Notes under the pieces: generated by a model
Seen by the model: only the letters and a program-made list of their open reading frames with translations
Databases searched by the model: none
Told to the model about the DNA's origin: nothing
DNA from: a bacterium
GTDB lineage: Bacteria; Patescibacteriota; Minisyncoccia; Minisyncoccales; CG1-02-41-26
Direction: 5' to 3'
DNA length: 33,787 nucleotides
Assembly: GCA_021158045.1 (NCBI GenBank)
Contig: JAGGVK010000031.1
Span: 1 to 33,787 of the forward strand
Program-made: the position numbers and the translations under genes
Part shown: positions 9,058 to 18,405 of the stretch, piece after piece
Layout of the letters: each line of letters starts with the position of its first letter
How positions within the stretch are numbered: the first letter of the stretch is position 1

Positions 9058-9735
9058 AATCTCAAATCTCAAATCTCAAATCTCAAAATCACATCTCAAA
9101 ATGCAAAATTTCTTTTAATTTTAGATTTTAGATTGTCATTTTTCATTTTTCACTTTTCATTTTTCATTGCCTTGCGAGGAGTCCTGCTGAAAGCAGGATG
9201 ACGCGGCAATCTCAGAACTACGGTAATAAGGGGAAGAGATTGCTTCGTCAGTCGCTGCGCTCCTTCCTCGCAATGACAGAGTAGAAAGAGTCGCTTCACT
9301 TAGGATGACGGTTGGGGATAAAATAAAAAAGATAAGGACTTTTTAAATGACGAAACCCGAATGACGAATGACAAAAAAATGACCAATGACCAAAATCTCA
9401 AATCTCAAATCTCAAATCTCAAAATCACAATTCAAAATTCAAAATGAAAGGTGCAAAACTAAAAAATGATTAAAAATTAAGAATCTCTTTTAATCTTTCA
9501 TTTAATTTGATTTTACATTTTAGATTGTCATTTTTCATTTTTCACTTTTCATTTTTCATTTATTAAACTTGACATCTAACATTTGACATCTTGTTGTGTT
9601 TTGGCATTTAGGCTTTGGATTTGGATTGGCATTTTAATGGCAGAGAGCAGCCCTCTGCCACGGAATAACTAAGGGAAAGAGATGCCAAGAAGCGTTAATA
9701 CACTCAGGGTATTGCCCATGTGTCCTGCTTTATGC
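9058..9735. repeat. Composite intergenic repeat cluster R2 (most complete copy)
   Basis: Heptad block, 45-nt palindrome 9166-9210, 36-nt module 9239-9274, second heptad block 9346-9450, tail TTGACATCTAACATTTGACATCTTGTTGTGTTTTGGCATT. Confidence 0.92.
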
Positions 9736-9741
9736 AGTCAA

Positions 9742-10287
9742 TTAAAAAACTTCTAACTCTATCAACGTCTTTTCAATAGTATTCACTATCTGCAAGGCTT
9801 CTGCCTTTGGCAATGAAAAATCCGGGTCTCGCAAAATATCTTCGTAAACCTTAAATGCTTTGCTAAGTTGGAAAAAGGTTGAAATATTCCTCCCAGATAA
9901 AACCTGTAAACGCTCTTCTATATTCTTTTTCCCATACCCAAGACGCTGCAAAGTGTCATCCAAGAAATTCATAGCTTCAACAACAGCCAATTTATAATCG
10001 CTTGGAGAATCGGACTGCAACCTCTTTTTAATTGAGGACCAACGCTCAATCTTACTATCTTGCCCGTGATTATAAAAAGAGTTAAAATCCTCTAAATTAA
10101 TTCCATATCTTATTTTAAGATAACTTGTGTGCAAGCAGAGGTAAACAATGGTTACAGCAAAAAGAATGGTTAACCCTATAAAAGTTAACTTTACTACAAA
10201 AAGTTTCTCTTGGAGCTGAGGAGAAATAATAAAAGAAAGGATGCTCTTAACCGTGTTTGCTATATTGTTATATTCCAACGGAACCAT
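9742..10287 (-). CDS. Conserved-looking hypothetical protein with one TM segment
   Basis: 181-aa ORF, TM around VVKLTFIGLTILFAVTIVYLCL, cytosolic helical tail; 2-nt gap to the gatA stop. Confidence 0.8.
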   Translation of the reverse strand: MVPLEYNNIANTVKSILSFIISPQLQEKLFVVKLTFIGLTILFAVTIVYLCLHTSYLKIRYGINLEDFNSFYNHGQDSKIERWSSIKKRLQSDSPSDYKLAVVEAMNFLDDTLQRLGYGKKNIEERLQVLSGRNISTFFQLSKAFKVYEDILRDPDFSLPKAEALQIVNTIEKTLIELEVF

Positions 10288-10289
10288 AT

Positions 10290-11750
10290 CTAAATGTTGT
10301 TATTCTTAGAAACAATTTTTTCTATCATCTTCCCAATTTCGAAAATGGCATCTTCTTCACCAGCTCTCCCAATAATTTGTATGCCAACAGGCAAATCTCC
10401 GCTCTTGCTGCAGGGAACAGAAAGAGCAGGTAATCCTGCCATGCTCGCAGGCACCACCAAAATGTCTGACAAGTACATTTGCAAAGGATTATCAGTCTTT
10501 TCCCCAAATCGAAAAGCAGGAGTGGGAGCAACAGGAGCCAAAATAGCATCCACCTTTCGGAAAGCCTCATCAAAGTCTTGCTTTATCAATCCTCTCACCT
10601 TTTGAGCTCTTAAATAATAAGCCTCGTAATACCCAGCAGATAAAGCATAAGTGCCTAACATAATTCTTCTTTTTACCTCCGAACCAAATCCTTCGCCTCT
10701 TAATTTAAGATAGGCATCAAACAAACTCAAATCTTTCCCCTCCGGAATTTCTCTGCCATACCTTATGCCATCATATCTTGCCAAATTGGCTGATGCTTCT
10801 GAAGCGGAGATAATATAATAGCAAGGTATACCATACATCGTATGAGGTAAAGAAATCTCGTTAATCTCCGCTCCTTCATTGTGTATCTTTTCAATCATTT
10901 TCCTTACTGCTTCCCTAACCTCCTTGTCAATTTCCTCGCTAAAATACTCTTTTGGAACACCAAATTTAAATTTGCAAGCCTCAAGTTTTGCATCGTTTTC
11001 AGTAGAACGAGTTTTGGGTTTAGGTTCAATAGAAGTTGAATCTTTTTTGTCTTTTCCCTTGATTACATCAAAAACAATTTTAGCGTCTTCAACATTATTA
11101 GTTATTGGCCCAATCTGGTCTAAGGAAGAACTAAAAGCTATTAGCCCATAACGCGAGACTGCTCCATAAGTGGGCCTCAACCCCACAACTCCACAAAAAG
11201 AAGCTGGCTGCCTTACAGACCCACCTGTATCAGACCCAAGGCTAAAACAAGCCTCTCCCGCTGCTACCGCAGCTGCCGAACCCCCTGAAGAACCACCAGG
11301 AACTCTTGATAAATCATAAGGATTGCAGGTTTTTTGAAATGCGGAATTTTCACAAGACGAACCCATTGCAAATTCGTCAAGGTTTGTCTTTCCTAAAACA
11401 ATTGCCCTCTCTCTTTTCAATTTTTCTATAACAGTCGCGTTGTAAACTGCTTTATAATTTTCTAAAATTCTTGAACCAGCCGTGCAAGGCAAGCCCTTTA
11501 CTAATATATTATCTTTAACAGCAAAAGGAACTCCTGCTAATAAAGGAACATTTTTGCCTTTAGAGATATCTTCGTCAACTTCCCGGGCTTGAGAAATCGC
11601 CGAATCCTTGTCTATAGTTAAAAAAGCTTTTATCTTTTGCTCTACTTTTTCAATTCTCTGAAAGTAACTTTCAACAACCTCTTGAGCCGAAAACTTCTTT
11701 TCAATTAATCCCTGATGGATTTGCTTAATTGTGAGCCTTTGAAAATTCAT
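10290..11750 (-). CDS. gatA: Asp-tRNA(Asn)/Glu-tRNA(Gln) amidotransferase subunit A
   Basis: 486 aa amidase signature: GVPFAVKDNILVKG, VPGGSSGGSAAAVAAGEACFSLGSDTGGSVRQPA. Confidence 0.97.
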   Translation of the reverse strand: MNFQRLTIKQIHQGLIEKKFSAQEVVESYFQRIEKVEQKIKAFLTIDKDSAISQAREVDEDISKGKNVPLLAGVPFAVKDNILVKGLPCTAGSRILENYKAVYNATVIEKLKRERAIVLGKTNLDEFAMGSSCENSAFQKTCNPYDLSRVPGGSSGGSAAAVAAGEACFSLGSDTGGSVRQPASFCGVVGLRPTYGAVSRYGLIAFSSSLDQIGPITNNVEDAKIVFDVIKGKDKKDSTSIEPKPKTRSTENDAKLEACKFKFGVPKEYFSEEIDKEVREAVRKMIEKIHNEGAEINEISLPHTMYGIPCYYIISASEASANLARYDGIRYGREIPEGKDLSLFDAYLKLRGEGFGSEVKRRIMLGTYALSAGYYEAYYLRAQKVRGLIKQDFDEAFRKVDAILAPVAPTPAFRFGEKTDNPLQMYLSDILVVPASMAGLPALSVPCSKSGDLPVGIQIIGRAGEEDAIFEIGKMIEKIVSKNNNI

Positions 11751-11798
11751 TGAACACTTTCAATATTAAACTTAATATCCTATCTCGAATTTTAAAAA

Positions 11799-12092
11799 TT
11801 AATGCTCCAAAACCAATTTTACCTTAATATAGTCCCCTTCTTTTTTAGGAGAGGCTTCCCTAATCTCACGTATAACTCCTGGTGATTGTTCAGCAACTAT
11901 ATCTTCACGCCAAGTGTTTTCACCAACCTTTACGATATTAGAACCTTTTACTTTTGAAATATCAGCACGTTTCAGCATCTCAAAATAATCTAAAATCTGA
12001 GAGAGGTCTTTTTGCATCTTTTTAACCTCGTCAGAAGACAAAGCAATCCTGGCTAATTTCGCAATATGTTGAACTTCGTCTTGGGAAATCAT
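11799..12092 (-). CDS. gatC: Asp-tRNA(Asn)/Glu-tRNA(Gln) amidotransferase subunit C
   Basis: MISQDEVQHIAKLARIALSSDEVKKMQKDLSQILDYFEML. The ORF-track start (12140) adds MLKSPAGSGTITSLLR, which is encoded by the adjacent repeat. Confidence 0.93.
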   Translation of the reverse strand: MISQDEVQHIAKLARIALSSDEVKKMQKDLSQILDYFEMLKRADISKVKGSNIVKVGENTWREDIVAEQSPGVIREIREASPKKEGDYIKVKLVLEH

Positions 12093-12590
12093 ACGTAATA
12101 GGGAGGTAATCGTCCCGCTTCCAGCAGGACTCTTTAACAACCCTCGGTTTTTAATATTTTCCTACACGGGAGACCCTACGGTTCTACGGTCATCCCGCTT
12201 CCAGCGGGATCCACGCTTCCCGGCCCCTCTCCTACATCAGGGTGTTCTTCTTAACTTGGAATCATCATGGGGAGGTAATCGTCCCGCTTCCAGCGGGACC
12301 CCTCGCAAAGCAGTGAAAAATGAAAAATGAAAAATGAAAAATGACAATCTAAAATCTAAAATTAAATTAAATTAAAAATGAAAAGTGAAAAGTGAAAAAT
12401 GAAAAATTAAAATGTAAAATTGAAAGAAATTCTTAATTTTTATTGGTTTCGGCTTCCTGTCATTGCGATGGGTCTCCCTCCTGTCATTGCGAGGAAGGAG
12501 CAAAGCGACTGACGAAGCAATCTCTTCCTTATACTTGGTCGTTGCTTAGCTTAGCCAAGCAATCTAACACGGAAAACCCTACGGTTCTTT
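12093..12590. repeat. Composite repeat cluster R3, inverted relative to R1/R2/R5/R6
   Basis: Inner stem-loops 12112-12130, 12192-12210, 12281-12299; 30-bp direct repeat GGGAGGTAATCGTCCCGCTTCCAGC(A/G)GGAC; inverted 36-nt module 12486-12521. Confidence 0.9.
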
Positions 12591-12644
12591 TATAATTTGG
12601 AATTCTGCCTCTTGCACAATTTCATTTCCAAGGGTTTTCGCGCT

Positions 12645-13700
12645 TTACTCCGGCGATTCCTGATAATCTGCAGCAGTTGATAAAACTTCCTGCAAGCTAT
12701 CAATACTCTCCAAAGCAATACCTCCTCCTCTCACCACTGCAGTCAAAGGGTCCTCAATAATCTTAACAGGCATTTTAGTTTCTCTGCTAATGAGCTTATC
12801 CATATCTCTAAGCAACGCTCCCCCTCCACTCAAATAAATTCCATCTCGCATAATATCAGACAAAAGTTCAGGAGGAGTATTTTCAATAGTTCTTTTTATT
12901 AAATCTATCATTTGATTCACGGATTTTTCAATAGCTCCATAGACAGTAGCTGAATTAATAACTAACTCTTGGGGCAACCCAGTTACCAAATTTCTGCCTC
13001 TAACAGCCATTTCCTTATTCTCTTTTTGGGGCAAAACAGCAGCAATATTCATTTTTACGCTTTCAGCAGTCCTTTTTCCAATAAGCAGTTTATATTTCTG
13101 TTCAATAAAACTTATAATATCACTATCCAATTTATCGCCAGCAACCTTAATAGTCTCAGAGTTCACAATTCCCCCTAAAGAAATCACTGCCACTTCTGTG
13201 ATGCCTCCTCCAATATCAACAACAAAATTTCCCCTTGCTTCTTGTATAGGCAGCCTTGCGCCAATAGCGGCTGCCACCGGCTCTTCAATTAGATAGATAT
13301 ACTTGGCTCCTGCATTTTTGGCAGCATCAAAAACAGCCTTCTTTTCAACATCAGTAACTCCGCAAGGAACCCCAATAATTACTCTCGGCAGCATAGCAAA
13401 AATACCGCTGCGTTGGCGGGCTTTTCCAATAAAATATTTCAACATTTCTTCAGTTACTTCGAAATCAGAAACTACTCCCCTAACCAAAGGTCTCACCGCT
13501 TGAATATGTCCGGGAGTTCGCCCCACCATTTTTTTTGCTTCTTCTCCTATAGCTAAAATCTGACCAGTTTTCTTATTAACCGCTACTACTGAGGGTTCAT
13601 TCATAATTATTCCTTTGCCTCGAGCATAAACTAAGGAATTTGCTGTCCCTAAATCGATGGCAAGGTCTTGAGTGAAATGAGAAAAAAGTTTCTTAAACAT
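12645..13700 (-). CDS. mreB: Rod shape-determining protein MreB
   Basis: 351 aa: DLAIDLGTANSLVYARGKGI, EEPVAAAIGARLPI, VVDIGGGITEVAVISLGGIV, GIYLSGGGALLRDMD. Confidence 0.97.
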   Translation of the reverse strand: MFKKLFSHFTQDLAIDLGTANSLVYARGKGIIMNEPSVVAVNKKTGQILAIGEEAKKMVGRTPGHIQAVRPLVRGVVSDFEVTEEMLKYFIGKARQRSGIFAMLPRVIIGVPCGVTDVEKKAVFDAAKNAGAKYIYLIEEPVAAAIGARLPIQEARGNFVVDIGGGITEVAVISLGGIVNSETIKVAGDKLDSDIISFIEQKYKLLIGKRTAESVKMNIAAVLPQKENKEMAVRGRNLVTGLPQELVINSATVYGAIEKSVNQMIDLIKRTIENTPPELLSDIMRDGIYLSGGGALLRDMDKLISRETKMPVKIIEDPLTAVVRGGGIALESIDSLQEVLSTAADYQESPE

Positions 13701-13734
13701 AATATAAAGCTCAAAAAAAACAAAACTCTCCGCT

Positions 13735-15018
13735 TTATGTCTTATTAAGCCTCAAGTTTTTTCTTAAAAATGCCGGCAATTGTTTTATTTTCACAAAACG
13801 GGCAATTTTTTTATCCCTTCTTTTGATTTCAACGCTTTGTTTTCTTAGCATTCTATCGCTTACTACAATTCTATACGGTATTCCAATTAGGTCGGCATCG
13901 GCGAATTTTTCACCCGGCGACTTATTTTTTCTATCATCATACAATACATCAACATTTTGTTTTTGTAAAATCCGATATACTTTCTTTGCAGCCTTTTCAA
14001 GTTTTTCTCTCTGAGACATTTTATTAGAAAGCTGCAAAGAGAGCAAATGAACATCAAAAGGGCTCACAGAGCCTGGCCAAATAATACCCTTCCCATCATG
14101 ATGAACTTCAACAATGGCTCCCATTAAACGAGAAATGCCCACGCCATAACAACCCATTATTATAGGCTTTTTCTTACCGTCTCTATCCTGAAAAAAAGCG
14201 CCTATGGATTGGGAATATTTTACCCCTAAAGGGAAAATATTACCAACCTCAATAGCTTTGCCTTGCAATAATTTCTCTCCACAAACAGGACAATTATCCC
14301 CTGCTTGAAATTTAGCAACTTCTTTATTTTGAGAAAAATGCCCTTTTGGGCAATAAACAATAGTATCTTCGCCCGCTGCTGATAAAACTTGGAATTCGTG
14401 GGTATATCCTTTGGTAAATCCCACGCCTGAAGCCTCAGTTAAAATGGCTTTCAATCCACACCTCCTAAAAATTTTAAAATAGGCTTTCTGAACCTTTTTG
14501 TAATATTTCTTAAAATCGCTTTCCGATTGGTGAAAACTATAAAGGTCTTTCATTTCAAATTCTCTTCCTCTGATTAATCCGGAGCGCGCTCTGGGCTCCT
14601 TACGGAATTTTGTCTGAATTTGATAAATATAAACAGGTAAATCCTCAAAAGAGTGGATATAATTTCGCACAATATCAGTTAGCATCTCCTCATGGGTAGG
14701 CCCTAAGCCAATTTCTTCTTTTCCTTTACACTTATACATCACCTCTCCAATGCCCTCTTTCCACCTACCTGTCTTTAGCCAAAGAGATTTTGGCTGTAAA
14801 ACTGACATTAATATCTCCTGCCCTGAAACATTTTCCATTTCCTCCCTAACAATTCTTTCAATTTTCCTCAAGACACGCAATCCCAGAGGCAGATAAGTAT
14901 AAACACCAGCCATCTCCTTATAGCAAAAACCAGCCCTTTGCAGTAAAATTGCATTAACGCTTTTCTCTCCTTTAGGAGATTCTCTTTTCGTTTTCGTAAA
15001 AAGCCTTGACTGTAACAT
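13735..15018 (-). CDS. proS: Proline--tRNA ligase, short form
   Basis: 427 aa: QRAGFCYKEMAGVYTYLPLGLRVLRKIE, FRKEPRARSGLIRGREFEMKDLYSF, GCYGVGISRLMGAIVE. Confidence 0.95.
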   Translation of the reverse strand: MLQSRLFTKTKRESPKGEKSVNAILLQRAGFCYKEMAGVYTYLPLGLRVLRKIERIVREEMENVSGQEILMSVLQPKSLWLKTGRWKEGIGEVMYKCKGKEEIGLGPTHEEMLTDIVRNYIHSFEDLPVYIYQIQTKFRKEPRARSGLIRGREFEMKDLYSFHQSESDFKKYYKKVQKAYFKIFRRCGLKAILTEASGVGFTKGYTHEFQVLSAAGEDTIVYCPKGHFSQNKEVAKFQAGDNCPVCGEKLLQGKAIEVGNIFPLGVKYSQSIGAFFQDRDGKKKPIIMGCYGVGISRLMGAIVEVHHDGKGIIWPGSVSPFDVHLLSLQLSNKMSQREKLEKAAKKVYRILQKQNVDVLYDDRKNKSPGEKFADADLIGIPYRIVVSDRMLRKQSVEIKRRDKKIARFVKIKQLPAFLRKNLRLNKT

Positions 15019-15033
15019 AGAAAAAACAAAAAC

Positions 15034-16116
15034 TCAAAACAATCTTTGTATATCCTTAATAGTCACAAATGCCATCAATCCAATTAAAAGAATAAAAAAC
15101 GTTGCATTAACTTTTGCTTCAATCTTAGGATTAATGGCTTTCCCTCTGATTTTCTCAATCGCCAAAAACAAAAGTTTTCCACCATCAACAGCAGGAATAG
15201 GCAAGAGATTAGAAACCGCTAAAAAATTAGCAATCATTCCTAAAGTGAACAAGAAACTCCAAATACCATGCGACAAAGCACTAAACATAACACTTCCTAT
15301 GCCAACTGGACCAACTAACTGGGCTCCTTCCATAGGCTTGCCTATTAAAGCTTGCCAAACCATCTTACCTAAAAAATATGGCACCAAAACAGTTGTCCTG
15401 CCAGAAATTAAACAGCTTTCTAAAAAGGCTCCCGGCAAAGAATATTTTTTCTGCTCAACCCTTAACAAAGCTATTCCCATAGCCCCTTGTCCGGGAGGAG
15501 GAGATGTTCGGGGAACTAATGAGAAATTAGAAATTTTATTTCCTCTTTGAATCTTTAAAATTATCTTTTTGCCCTTATTACGGGCAACAAAGTTCTGCAC
15601 ATCTTCCATCTTGTTAACTTTGCTCGCTAAGTTCCCAACTTCCAAACCCAAAATAACATCGCCTCTCTCTAATCCTGCTTTTTTAGCAGGAGTGTCCGGC
15701 AAAACTTGCGCAATTTCTACTTTTGGATGAGAAACATTTGAAGCATTATCCGGTATGGCTTGGGGCAATCCTCCAAGCCAAGCTACAAGGGTTAAAATTA
15801 AAATACCGCAAATAAAAAAGGAAACTACTCCTCCAGCCACAATAAGGGCCCTTTGCCAAATAGGTTTTTTAGAGAAACTTCTCAATTCTTCAATATTTTT
15901 GTCTTCACCGTAAATTTTAACAAAAGCCCCAAAAGGCAAAAGGTTTAAAGAATACAGTGTTTCCCCCCATTTTTTGCCAAAAATTCTCGGAGGGTAGCCA
16001 ACTCCAAATTCTTCTACTTTAACACCAAACTTCTTGGCTATCAAAAAATGGCCAAGTTCATGCAGAATTAGCAAACCAACAATGCTGAAGAAAATAATTA
16101 ATATTGATAAAATCAT
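15034..16116 (-). CDS. rseP: Site-2 membrane metalloprotease, RseP/M50 family, one PDZ domain
   Basis: HELGHFLIAKKFGV zinc motif, PDZ region AQVLPDTPAKKAGLERGDVILG, NLLPIPAVDGGKLLF. Confidence 0.92.
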   Translation of the reverse strand: MILSILIIFFSIVGLLILHELGHFLIAKKFGVKVEEFGVGYPPRIFGKKWGETLYSLNLLPFGAFVKIYGEDKNIEELRSFSKKPIWQRALIVAGGVVSFFICGILILTLVAWLGGLPQAIPDNASNVSHPKVEIAQVLPDTPAKKAGLERGDVILGLEVGNLASKVNKMEDVQNFVARNKGKKIILKIQRGNKISNFSLVPRTSPPPGQGAMGIALLRVEQKKYSLPGAFLESCLISGRTTVLVPYFLGKMVWQALIGKPMEGAQLVGPVGIGSVMFSALSHGIWSFLFTLGMIANFLAVSNLLPIPAVDGGKLLFLAIEKIRGKAINPKIEAKVNATFFILLIGLMAFVTIKDIQRLF

Positions 16117-16153
16117 ATTTTATTTTATTTTATTTCATTTATCTTAATTCAAC

Positions 16154-17431
16154 TTAATTTTTCTGTTCTCTTTCAATTTCTAAAAGACGATTATACTTCG
16201 CCACTCTTTCTCCTCTGGCTGGAGCGCCTGATTTAATAAAGTCAGAACCAACCCCAACCGCAAAATCTGCAATAAAACTATCACAGGTTTCTCCGGAACG
16301 ATGAGACGCAATAATTTTCCAGGAAAATTTCCTTGCTAGTTTCGCTGCGTCAATTGCCTCGCTTAAAGTCCCAACTTGGTTTGGCTTAATAATCATTCCA
16401 CTACAAGCACTCCTATTATGGGCTAATCTCATTCTCTTTGTATTGGTGGCTAAAAGGTCATCTCCTATTACCAAAACCCCTTGATTAAATTTGCCAGTAA
16501 TTTTTACAAAACCTTCCCAGTCATCTTGGCTAAAAGGGTCTTCAAAAAAGACAATAGGATAATCTTTTGCTAACTCCTCATAAAATCGCAAAAGCATCGG
16601 CCGGTTAAAATGCTTGCCGTCTAAACAATAACTTTCTTTATCAAAAAACTGAGAAGCGGCACAATCTAAACCCATTCCCACTTTATTTTTATAACCGGCT
16701 GCTTCTATGGCTTCTCGAATTATATCCAAAGCCTGCCGGGTTTGGTGTAAGTTCGGAGCAAACCCGCCTTCGTCACCAACATTAATTGAAAACTTGCCAA
16801 ACCTTTTCAATAGAATCTTTCTTAAGGTATGATAGATTTCTGAAGCTGCCCTAAGATTCTCGGAAAAAGAACCTATCTGAGGCAAAATCATAAACTCCTG
16901 CATATTCAAACCATTTCCTGCATGCATTCCTCCATTTAAAATATTAAAACAAGGTTGCGGAAAATGCGACGAATATTCTTTTTCGTCAAATTCTGCAGAC
17001 AAGTTTTCTCTGTAAATTCGGGAGATATAGCGATATAAAGGAACATCCAAAACAGCAGCCCCTGCTTTCGCTAGAGCCATTGAGACAGCTAAAATAGCGT
17101 TTGCTCCCAATCTTGATTTATTTTCAGTTCCGTCAAGTTCTATCATTAAATCATCAGCCTCTCTCTGGGAGATTATCTTTTTACCAATAAACTTTGGAGC
17201 AATAACCTCGACAACATTCTCAACTGCCTTCAAAACCCCTTTGCCCAAAAACCTATTGCCTCCGTCTCTTAATTCTACTGCTTCGTATTTCCCCCGAGAG
17301 GCGCCTGATGGCACAGAAGATTTAAACACTCCTTCTCCAGTTTTAATTTCTACCTCAATTGTGGGATTGCCTCTGGAATCCAAAATTTCTCTGGCTTTAA
17401 TATCTTGAACTTTTAATTTCAGGCGTTTCAT
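16154..17431 (-). CDS. eno: Enolase
   Basis: AREILDSRGNPTIEVEI, SGASRGKYEAVELRD, NVGDEGGFAPNL, SHRSGETCDSFIADFAVG. The ORF-track first codon is TTG; the ATG is at 17431. Confidence 0.97.
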   Translation of the reverse strand: MKRLKLKVQDIKAREILDSRGNPTIEVEIKTGEGVFKSSVPSGASRGKYEAVELRDGGNRFLGKGVLKAVENVVEVIAPKFIGKKIISQREADDLMIELDGTENKSRLGANAILAVSMALAKAGAAVLDVPLYRYISRIYRENLSAEFDEKEYSSHFPQPCFNILNGGMHAGNGLNMQEFMILPQIGSFSENLRAASEIYHTLRKILLKRFGKFSINVGDEGGFAPNLHQTRQALDIIREAIEAAGYKNKVGMGLDCAASQFFDKESYCLDGKHFNRPMLLRFYEELAKDYPIVFFEDPFSQDDWEGFVKITGKFNQGVLVIGDDLLATNTKRMRLAHNRSACSGMIIKPNQVGTLSEAIDAAKLARKFSWKIIASHRSGETCDSFIADFAVGVGSDFIKSGAPARGERVAKYNRLLEIEREQKN

Positions 17432-18363
17432 CAAATTTTCTCAGTTTTATGCAAATAATTATAAGCAGCTAAAGCTGCTCTTGCCCCTTCAGCAGCAGCA
17501 ATAACAATCTGCTTCCATTTTCCATTGTTTACATCACCAGCAGCAAAAATGCCCGGCTGGGAAGTAGCGCAAGTCTGAAAATCAACTTCAATTTCGTCCC
17601 TACTATTTAACTTACAAAGCCTCTTTACGAAGGCGGTAGCCGGAATAGAGTTAATTTGGACAAATACGCCATCAGCAGGAAGTTGCCACAAGTGATTATT
17701 GGAAACATCTTTGTATAAAATCGCCCTAACTCTTTTTGGACCCACAATTTTCACAATTTGTTTTTCTAAGAGAATCCTAATTTTTTTCGATTTGGCGACT
17801 TTTTCCTTTGTGATTTCATCAGCTGCAATCCGCTTTGTTTTTTCAAGGACAAACACTCTTTTAGCATATTTTGCTAAATCCAAAGCGGCTTCTAAACCAG
17901 AATTGCCAGCACCAATAACAACAGCGCTTTTATCACGAAATAGGGAGCCTTTAGAAACCTCTGAATAAAAAACGCCTTTACCAATAAATTCTTTTTCTCC
18001 GGGAATTTCAAGAGGCCTCGGGTCTCTTCCGGTAGCAATAACAACTGTTTTTGACCAAAACTTTTTTTGGCTGGCAGTAGAAACTTGAAAAATATTTCCC
18101 ATTTTTCCAACTCGGACTACTTGCTCTTTTTCTTTAACTACAACATCAAGGCTTTTTAAATGCTTCTTAAGCCTCTTCATTAAACTTAGCCCAGATATGT
18201 TAAGAAAGCCGGGATAATTGTTAACTTCCCTCGCTTTAACAGTTTGGCCTAAAAAATCCTTAGTCAAAAGCAAAGTTCTCAGCTTCTTCCGCTGGGCATA
18301 AATAGCGCATGTGATGCCTGCTGGCCCGCCTCCAATTATAATTACATCGTAAACTTCCTTCAT
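17431..18363 (-). CDS. Thioredoxin reductase-like FAD/NAD(P) oxidoreductase without the CxxC
   Basis: DVIIIGGGPAGITCAIYAQRKK, TVVIATGRDPRPLEIPGE, VVIGAGNSGLEAALDL, QPGIFAAGDV; CATCDG is replaced by SEVSKG. Confidence 0.88.
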   Translation of the reverse strand: MKEVYDVIIIGGGPAGITCAIYAQRKKLRTLLLTKDFLGQTVKAREVNNYPGFLNISGLSLMKRLKKHLKSLDVVVKEKEQVVRVGKMGNIFQVSTASQKKFWSKTVVIATGRDPRPLEIPGEKEFIGKGVFYSEVSKGSLFRDKSAVVIGAGNSGLEAALDLAKYAKRVFVLEKTKRIAADEITKEKVAKSKKIRILLEKQIVKIVGPKRVRAILYKDVSNNHLWQLPADGVFVQINSIPATAFVKRLCKLNSRDEIEVDFQTCATSQPGIFAAGDVNNGKWKQIVIAAAEGARAALAAYNYLHKTEKI

Positions 18364-18405
18364 ATAATACCCTATTGCATAATGTAGAATATGCGTTTTT
18401 TAATT

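Noticed and set aside
9397-9450. Tandem AATCTCA units considered as a CRISPR-like or classical satellite array
   Set aside because: Units are only 7 bp, no spacers and no cas genes; treated as part of the heptad-periodic repeat.
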